From Owenia fusiformis (Eukaryota > Annelida > Polychaeta > Sabellida > Oweniidae): DNA of 64,000 bases. The stretch spans positions 19,423,915 through 19,487,914 of the forward strand of contig CAIIXF020000001.1 of assembly GCA_903813345.2 (NCBI GenBank). The letters are read 5' to 3'. The position numbers and the translations under genes are program-made. This document shows positions 44,219 through 64,000 of the stretch, one piece after another; the stretch's first letter is position 1; each line of letters opens with the position of its first letter. A model generated the notes under the pieces. The model ran no database searches and had not been told where the DNA came from. It worked only from the letters and a program-made list of their open reading frames with translations.

Positions 44219-45649
44219 TGGTACTTAGTTGTGAAAAATTGGTTAGGTCTTCCATCTTTCTCTTCAAGGGAAAATTTGCTTATGAGATATACTTGACCTT
44301 AACCAAACTTGACTATGGTTCAGACTGAATTGAAATGGCTTAGTGTTTTAAGATAGAAATATTATGTTTACTTTAGAATTATTTCAGTTTTTCTATGTCA
44401 GATAGGTGATATTTCTGACATTTTATGTTATATATGTATATTTATGACAGAATATTTTACCCGAAGTGTACATAAATCATGTATATATTAGGCTTAGTGC
44501 CTGAACAAGTAAATATTATATATTCATATATTTTTCACTCTACCTCTATTATAGTTGACTGTTTTATTAATATTATTACATTGTCAGTCTAATGCATAGC
44601 TGCATGAAATGAAATAGATATTCTTATCATTTACTTAGGTAGTAACAGATATGGTTGTGGTTTCTTGGAGCTTTTTGCACGAGACAAATGTTAATTTACT
44701 GAAGACTTATCACTCATCATCAAGATTCATCGAATTTGATTTTAGTGGTAGCCCACAATTTAAGTTTGATATTAAAGTTTTATTATATCATATATCTATC
44801 TGATGTTAAACACTTACATTTTTGAAATTATATCGAACTCTATAAGATTTATTGTAAAAAAACTTAATTTTTAAATACAATTTTGGGGTCAGGTTAAACA
44901 CAAGTTTGTGGTTTTTCAATAAATGAGTATTAAATATAATGATATTATTATTAAGGGCAACTGACCTGGGGTGCATCTTTCTACAAGGGCACCCAGGTCT
45001 ATATGAGATTATTTTGTAAATGTTGATTTAAGCAGTTTGTTTTATCTTTCTGGACACCTTGTATTTTATACAGGGTGTCCTCAATGAATGACTCATTAAG
45101 ACATAAGCTAAGAATGTCGTAACTTAAGTGATCCCACCACTGGATTTTGTGAATTGCTACTGTGTGAAGCTGTGCAAAGGGCAACTATAAATGAATGGTA
45201 GAAGTTATTTTATTTCTTTTATCAAACATTTCCTGAAAACTCAATTGGGATGTTGATCTTGTTGACAACCAGATTGTGATTTAACTTTATACTTGTGATC
45301 TACGTCAAGTAAATCGGTTTTTAGATTTTTAACATTATGTCAGTGTAGATTTAGCCTGACCTTTTTCAGAAAACTTAAAAATCATTTGAAATTGAATACC
45401 AGAAAATAATGAAGAATATCAAGTTTCTTCTAGTAGAGAATTGCACACTGAATTTAAATATGTCATCTCATAGAAGAACATTTTAGTCCTTTATGGTTAA
45501 ATATGCAAATCTAAAGTTCAAAGATATTTCAAAGTAGGACTGAGAGGTGGAGTACCCCAGGGGTCAAATATGGTCATCTCTATGATCATCTCTGAACCCT
45601 TGGATACTGATTGGTCAAATGACAGAAACAAAATTTTGTAATGATAATT

Positions 45650-45790
45650 TCTGGTGTGTTTACCAATATAATAGCTTGTTATTTCACGTCAAAATAAAGT
45701 AAGAAGTAATCGTACATCGGAAGAGGTGATTTGAGGTGGAATTGTACATCAGTTCAAACATCACATTGGTGTGTGGTAATCAGAAACTAG
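45650..45790 (+). repeat. dispersed repeat related to 5380-5520
   Basis: TACCAATATAATAGCTTG, then TTTCACGTCAAAATAAAG and a terminal AAACTAG block, in the same order as at 5380-5520. The first half is better conserved than the second. Confidence 0.45.
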
Positions 45791-46217
45791 ATGGTGGAAA
45801 TATACTACCAGAGCCTCTATTTGTCAAATCATTTAATCATAAATTTTCTGTTTGAGTGTCCTTTATTGAATAAATAATCAATCTTTTTTAAAAACATAAC
45901 TTTTGTTTGTTTTCTTACAGTGAATAATCATTTTAAAAACAAACAATAATCGCTTTGATTTTATACAAAGTTCCTTTTTTATTTCCATATTAAAATGGAA
46001 TTAGCATTTTAGATTCTAATTATGTACACTATACAAGTCATATATATATATAAAACAATATAACTTAATTATAATAAAAAACCTTCTAGCAACATCTAGA
46101 AACAAAGAATAAGTTTTAATAATCTGGAACATTTTATCAACATACACTTACATCAACCCCTTCCCCATTAGGTATTGTCCTAAGTGAAAGAGGAGAGAGG
46201 GTTGAGGTAAGACTAAT

Positions 46218-46352
46218 TAGGAAGTTTAAGCTTGCATGTAAAATCGAAACACCAACTGATATGTATGACCAATCGCCCATACAAATGAATCACTTAAATA
46301 TTTTCTGTTCATATTTAGGTTGTGGAAAACATTGCAAGCTGAAACTCCCTAT
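46218..46352. mobile_element. small MITE (AGGAAGTTTAAGCTTGCA), copy 2
   Basis: 135 bp; left end TAGGAAGTTTAAGCTTGCA, right end TTGCAAGCTGAAACTCCCTA. Shares GTATGACCAATCGCCCATA and TTTAGGTTGTGGAAAACATT with the copy at 35757. Confidence 0.75.
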
Positions 46353-46808
46353 TATCAACATTTCACTAAAATACTGATGAAAAAGTTTCAGATTATATGA
46401 AGTGTACATGATATGATAATTTATAACAACTATTGTATAGATTTAATATGAATGAGTACTCCCTATAGATGGCAGACAACTCGTAAATTGACACCGCATA
46501 AATTAAAATTAGTAACAAATTTTCTTTTCATAAATCTTTTCTTTCATGTTCTTCAATATCAAGCGATCTTTGGTATCATCAGATGATCAATGTGTTTTTT
46601 GAGATTTTAAGCAATATTTTTATGGTAATAATGTACAGAATCAAACCCCCAAAATTTTATGCCATCTATAGACAGTCCCCAAGTCCATTGAAAACTCAAG
46701 CATGGTGTTTGTGCCAAACAGACAATTAAAATCATAAACACAATTTTGGTGATTACACAGACAAGCCTGCAAATAGGGAAGTAACTGAAGTTGTTAGGAT
46801 TTTAGATC

Positions 46809-46992
46809 TACAGTAAAATCTGTCTTAGTGAACACCTGTCTCTAGTGAGACACATACTACACACAGACACAGATTACTCCGCACATACTCAACTGAATTC
46901 TGTATAAATTACCTTCTCTTTATTAAACAACTGCCAACACTGAACATTTTTTCTCTTCAAAAAAATGTTCAATATACACAGGTTTTACTGTA
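46809..46992. mobile_element. pogo/Tigger-type MITE, 184 bp
   Basis: Starts TACAGTAAAATCTGTCTTAG and ends CACAGGTTTTACTGTA, with 'GTGAACACCTGTC' inside. A variant, more worn internally than at the ends. Confidence 0.7.
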
Positions 46993-48449
46993 CTTGTCAA
47001 GCTTAATTATGGACATTTCCATGTTATCTTCTTTATACATGCAGAAATTACTTATGCCTGACATACCACTGTAAACAAGGTCTAATGCTGCACCATGTTT
47101 GAAGGTTAATATTCAATGTATGACTAAGCACCAATAAGGTACAACACCCATGTCCTCTTAGTTATCAATGTGTCTGGACATAGGATCATCATTTTCATCA
47201 AAGTTAAATAACTGCTAAATAATATCTGTTGTTTTCAATTTTACCATATATGGGTAATCTCCTCTTCTGCTTAAACTGCTAGTAATAACTTAAATGTGCA
47301 GGCTTATTTTACAATTTTGCAATTTTACAATAAATTGGTTTAAGAAATGTGCTGGAATTGTGCAAAAAAGAGAGAGAAATTATTTGGGTGTTTTCACTTT
47401 TCAGATACACCTTTAAGTACTTTTATAAGTAATTCATTTTCAATAATATTTAAGTTGATCAGAACTTAAGATTTTAAAATCTCTGATGAAACTAGATACC
47501 TAATATATCAATTCACAAAGCACATTCTATGTTGCATTACATACATGTGTTTATTGAACACAATCTTATTGAATCATGTATGTGTAAAAAGTTTTTTTTT
47601 GTATTTTTTTGTAAAAAAATCCCTAGATTTTACTAAAATGTCAATTAATCTGCATTGCACGCTACTCTTAATGTACACACTTTTAAACCATCAGGCCTAA
47701 ACAGTTAAAATACATGATGGTTATGCAGTGGAAGGTTTAGGATATATGGTATATCCTGAAGATACAATTTTTCCAAGCAGTAAATTCCATATCCAAAATC
47801 AACCATTAATAAACTGATTTATCCCACACTTACAAAAGTTAGTTCTCAAGAAATAGAAAATACATAAGTAGCAGAAAATATAGCCTTATCTCCCAGGGTT
47901 GAGAAAATATTACTCTTATCTCCCTCAAACCTTGAGTATGGGATAAAGGATTTTACTTTATTCATATTTGATTGTGAGACCATTTAAATCAGGGGTGGAG
48001 CAAGTGTTAACTTTGTGCTTGGTCCACCCCTGATTATGAGTGAGGAGAATCGGTGAGCACCAAATTGCATTTGCCCTAATATGTACATGCATCAATGGAT
48101 GGTTCATCCCAGAGTTCATTTGCTCTTATATACATTCAAAGTGAGACAATCTCAGAGAACACTCTCCAATACCACAAACATGACATTGGATTTCCTCATT
48201 CATAATCATAAATATAAATACATGAGTATAAACACACATAAAAAACAAAGCATCAAGCTATTATCAAACACATTTTTTCATTTTGTCGACACATTGGAAC
48301 AGTACATTCCAACACTAGATATTGTTAAAGATATTAAATTGGAATGAGAATATCCCTTGAAGCGTATTAACTTTTCAGATGAGTATTACTTTTACTTCAT
48401 AGTGTTTGCACAAGATAAAATCCTAGACTAATTTTACTTCAATATCAAG

Positions 48450-60543
<12,094 letters not shown>

Positions 60544-63500
60544 CTGAAATCAAAAAGTACACAGAATTAATCTATAATAACAGTAATCAATTCTATACAA
60601 GGCATTTACATACAAAATGTCACCACATGACAAATAACGACCACCAAACACTGTCTTCAGAAAAGTTGGAGACTTGAACAATATGATAATACTGTACTAT
60701 TTCTTAGATTAAGCCCAAATCACCAAATTCATGATGACATTTACTTGAATTGAGTCATGCTACAATTATAATTCCCACAAAAATGAAGGCTTTCGTTAGA
60801 TTACTAAACTGTACTAAATGTTATAATTTTCCAATTTTTCATCAGATCAGTTGAATATTATATCAATAAATCACAATTCAATTAATTTAGTGAGTATTGC
60901 AGATCATGAATATATTGAGTGACATAAATCAGGAATTAAGATGATCCTTTTATATGACTCATAGAATAATAACACAGCCACACTCTAAAAAGATTTCTAT
61001 GATTTTGATCTATTTTATAACTTATATTAATATTTGATGATTTGAAATTATTTTTTTTAGTTAGTTACAAAATATATACCAGCCATGGTTTTTCAATTTA
61101 TAACTACAGAATAAACTTCAATGAATATCTGTAGTTAACTGATACAAATAAGAGCTACATATACAATAAGTATACTTAAAAATCTTGCAACTTATATTGT
61201 TTTTGTTTTTTTATCAAAGATTAATGCATCCTGCATACTTTCCACCCAAGTCAAGTAGAACCAGAAATGCTGACTTACCACACTCAAATTTTTTATTCCA
61301 TGAGTTCAAAATATCTAATCTATAAGGCCACAGAGTATACGATGGCTAGAAGAGGGGGCCACACCATGCTGAACTAAGTTATTTGTATTGTCTAATCCTA
61401 GTGTTAGCACATGGTATGACGATTGGATCTTAGTTACTAAATCTTATCTGTTGTACTGCTTTGAAAGAGAACAACTAACAACTAAAGCCTACTATCTCCA
61501 TATAGAAAGGTCATAGTGACTGTTTCCACATTTGTTAACCATTCCTAAATCACCATGTAATTATCTTCATTCAAATCCCTGAAAATTGCATCTCTAATGA
61601 ATCAGATCAGTGCTTGATTTGAATAAATTTCAAGTGAGGTAGATTACATTGTGTTTTATTCTATTTTCTGTGAGCTAAGTTAGCGTGACATTCTCGGTAA
61701 GTGGAGATAGACTAATAGATACTTCACCTTCAACTGTGTTTCTAAGGCTACTACTTACAAATATCCACCCTTAGTGCCAGAGCTTAATAACTAGCCTCTG
61801 AATGTGAGAAATTAATAAACAGTTTTGTTGCAGATGAGATGTAAATGACTCAAAAAGTAGCTGCTTTAGTGGCTTTTAATTAGATTCTGATCGATTCAGG
61901 TAAGATCAAAGGATAATCTCAAACTTAAAGAATGTAGACGAAGCTCTCTTTTTGAAGACACAAAAACTATTGAAAAGGGTAACTCATACCAGCAGTCAGT
62001 AGTTGAGCTGGGATGGAAACAATTACCATACCTGGCTATCTCATTTCACATTCAAACTCCCATAAAAAGCAATGAAAGCTACATTCGAGAAAGCTATAAT
62101 GGGATTTGTAGTACTCTGAGGGTACTATGCTGGCAAGATGACATGGTTTTACTCAGATCAGATCAGACAAATTGTTTCTTATTTAGCCTGGAGACACAAA
62201 GTCAAACTCTAACAAAGAGTCCATTGTCTGGTACCTAAACAAACTGAGAGGAGTTCAGGCCCGTAGCCAGGATTTGCCAAAGGGGGTCCACCTTTTGAAA
62301 AATCCCAGGGGGGTTCACTTGTGACAATTTTGGTCCAAAAATGGTCAAAATCACTTAAAAAGTGCTCAGAATGGTGAAAAACTGCATGATTTTGAGAGAA
62401 ATTTTGGCCCAAATCCCCCCCTGGCTAGGGGCCTAGGAGTTTCCTATTTCAACAATAAGATAAGATATATACCTAAGAGGGTCATCTATAGCAGGGTTCT
62501 GACACATTGAATAGAGAATGATAGTGTTGTATTTTGGTAATATGAATATGTATTTTTCTCTGATTAATAAGGATTGTTAACAACAATCGGCATGACGATG
62601 AAGGTCTTTTGAAAGAAGATGTATATTCGACCAAGAAACAACAAACACATTTGACTGATTGTGTTCTATTTTAGAAATATGAAATAATGAACACACGATT
62701 TATGCCATTGCCAAAAGGATATTCTTAAAAGTGCATTTTCTCTGACTCATGAATATCATGAACAAGAATAAGGAAGAATGTGAAGCTCTCTTTTAAGAAC
62801 CAAAATTAGATTGGAAAGTAACCCTTTAAAGCAAATATTTCTGGTACATATGCCTAGTACTGATAGGTATTCTGACATTTTTAGTAACACTCATTAATTA
62901 TCATATTTTCAATTTCTGTTATCTGCACTGCATTACCAGTTTGTTGCAATCAAAACCAGAAAACAGGAGTTATCATTAATCATATTTGATTTAATTTAGA
63001 AAATATTATTTTTATAAATGTTTCTTCCCTGTTGCATCTGTTGTACCAAACCATTGTTCACAGTAATACAGTAAATCCTTTAAATGTGAACATTTTTGGT
63101 TTAGCAAAAATGCTAGCTAATAATGGCAAATGCTACTATTTGAGTGGCAGCATATCCAGGAATATAAATTTTTCAATAATAACATAGTTAAAAACACCAT
63201 TAAATGAACAAAACCTGGAACAATAATGTGAGCTACCCAGAATAAAAATAGTTTTCAAATCAAATCAAATCATGAGATTGGTATGGGATGAGTATGCATA
63301 TTAGGGGTTATACTGTATGTATATCTTTCTTGAGTAAGAGCCAGAAAATGATCAGCTGGTTAAGTTAGATAACTTAAGGATCAATTAGCGATTTATTGCA
63401 CAAACTAAGAATTACATGATTGAGATGTAATAATATTTATTATTCTAAACTTGAATTACATAAGTGATCTTACCTCTGTGTTTGTTTCGATTATAAACAA

Positions 63501-64000
63501 GCGCTGATATTGATAAAACATTTTTGATATTTATATGATCCAAGACTACAAGCATTATATGATATTGGGGGAATACATGTATATATATTTTGTGATGTCG
63601 GAGCTAAGACCTGATAAAATCATGAAAATATATGATCTTGCTATAATATATATGAACAGGTGAAAAAATTCTTACAGAAGCCACTTGAACTGTTAACCAC
63701 GAACTTAAACCGAAAAAGTTCCTAAACCTAAAAAATACTGGAACACTTCAGATCATTTATTGAAGTACATTTTATATAGTCAAATGCCCCTTTACTCTAG
63801 TAGCTCATGCTGGTTGAGTATGCACTTCTATGTCCAGAGATTTTCTCTTCAGAAATCATCTATGTGAAGGTCATTGATCAATTTTGGCTTGGTAACATAT
63901 TTGCCACTGAAGGCGAAATAGGTCAAATGGCCACGCCCTTTTTTACGCAAATACTCCCCCCCCCATTTTTGCATCTCCGGAACCGTTGGACATAGAAGGT
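60544..64000. other. NKAIN upstream intron sequence to the right edge
   Basis: Only the MITE at 62256-62437 is recognised. I searched the minus strand for exons encoding NKAIN TM1-TM3 and found none, so they lie off the right edge. A motif 'GAATGTAGACGAAGCTCTC' (61930) and its variant at 62793 belong to a dispersed family also seen at 38798. Confidence 0.45.
62256..62437 (+). mobile_element. short palindromic MITE (GGCCCGTAGCCAGG), copy 3
   Basis: Ends CAGGCCCGTAGCCAGG and CCTGGCTAGGGGCCTAG; interior 'AATCCCAGGGGGGTTCAC' and 'AAACTGCATGATTTTGAG' agree with the copies at 18487 and 39912. 182 bp, no coding sequence. Confidence 0.8.

Larger units (their letters stand above)
41239..48449. other. 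7.2-kb region without recognised genes
   Basis: The left part may hold a long 3' untranslated region of the two-TM gene; the right part may hold that of NKAIN. It contains the elements listed at 42136, 43015, 45650, 46218 and 46809. A minus-strand frame at 44999-45184 shows no family resemblance. The rest is AT-rich with short TA runs (about 46039). Confidence 0.4.

Overview
The window is animal nuclear DNA: AT-rich, with multi-exon genes whose introns obey GT-AG, long introns, and a dense load of small inverted-repeat (MITE-like) elements. The gene repertoire (FANCC, NDUFB7, FAM135, NKAIN, an HSF5/HSFY-like factor, a secreted thyroglobulin-type-1 inhibitor and a PF03407-type glycosyltransferase), together with the repeat families, suggests a marine invertebrate, perhaps a lophotrochozoan or an invertebrate deuterostome. 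The sequence alone does not decide which. All gene models below were built by hand from reading frame, splice-site phase and recalled family similarity; none has transcript support here.

Layout, left to right: (1) the first coding exon of a FAM135 homologue (minus, 981-1057), the rest lying off the left edge; (2) about 9 kb of repeat-rich intergenic DNA; (3) NDUFB7, complete in three exons (minus, 10145-16817); (4) FANCC, complete in twelve coding exons (plus, 17269-25404), head-to-head with NDUFB7 across about 450 bp; (5) a two-exon HSF-type DNA-binding protein (minus, 26381-29469) with paired CRE palindromes upstream; (6) a single-exon type II membrane glycosyltransferase (plus, 31100-32107); (7) a secreted four-exon protein with a fungal-protease-inhibitor-like module and two thyroglobulin type-1 domains (plus, 32559-37128), carrying a 5'-truncated LINE in intron 1; (8) a small two-TM protein whose tail has PPxY and PTAP motifs (plus, 39732-41238); (9) about 7 kb without recognised genes; (10) the 3' part of an NKAIN gene (minus, 48450-60543) with three possible C-terminal ends and an apparent small gene on the opposite strand inside its last intron (51556-52984).

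The genes are unrelated housekeeping, DNA-repair, transcription, secretory and membrane genes, not an operon-like system. I see no convincing novel multi-gene system. The most interesting items are the alternative ends of NKAIN (a vertebrate-like short tail versus a 650-residue disordered tail ending in a PDZ-type motif), the HSF-like factor with a changed recognition helix and a tandem array of candidate SUMO-interaction motifs, the nested unidentified gene, and a mismatch-free 118-bp inverted repeat in FANCC intron 1.
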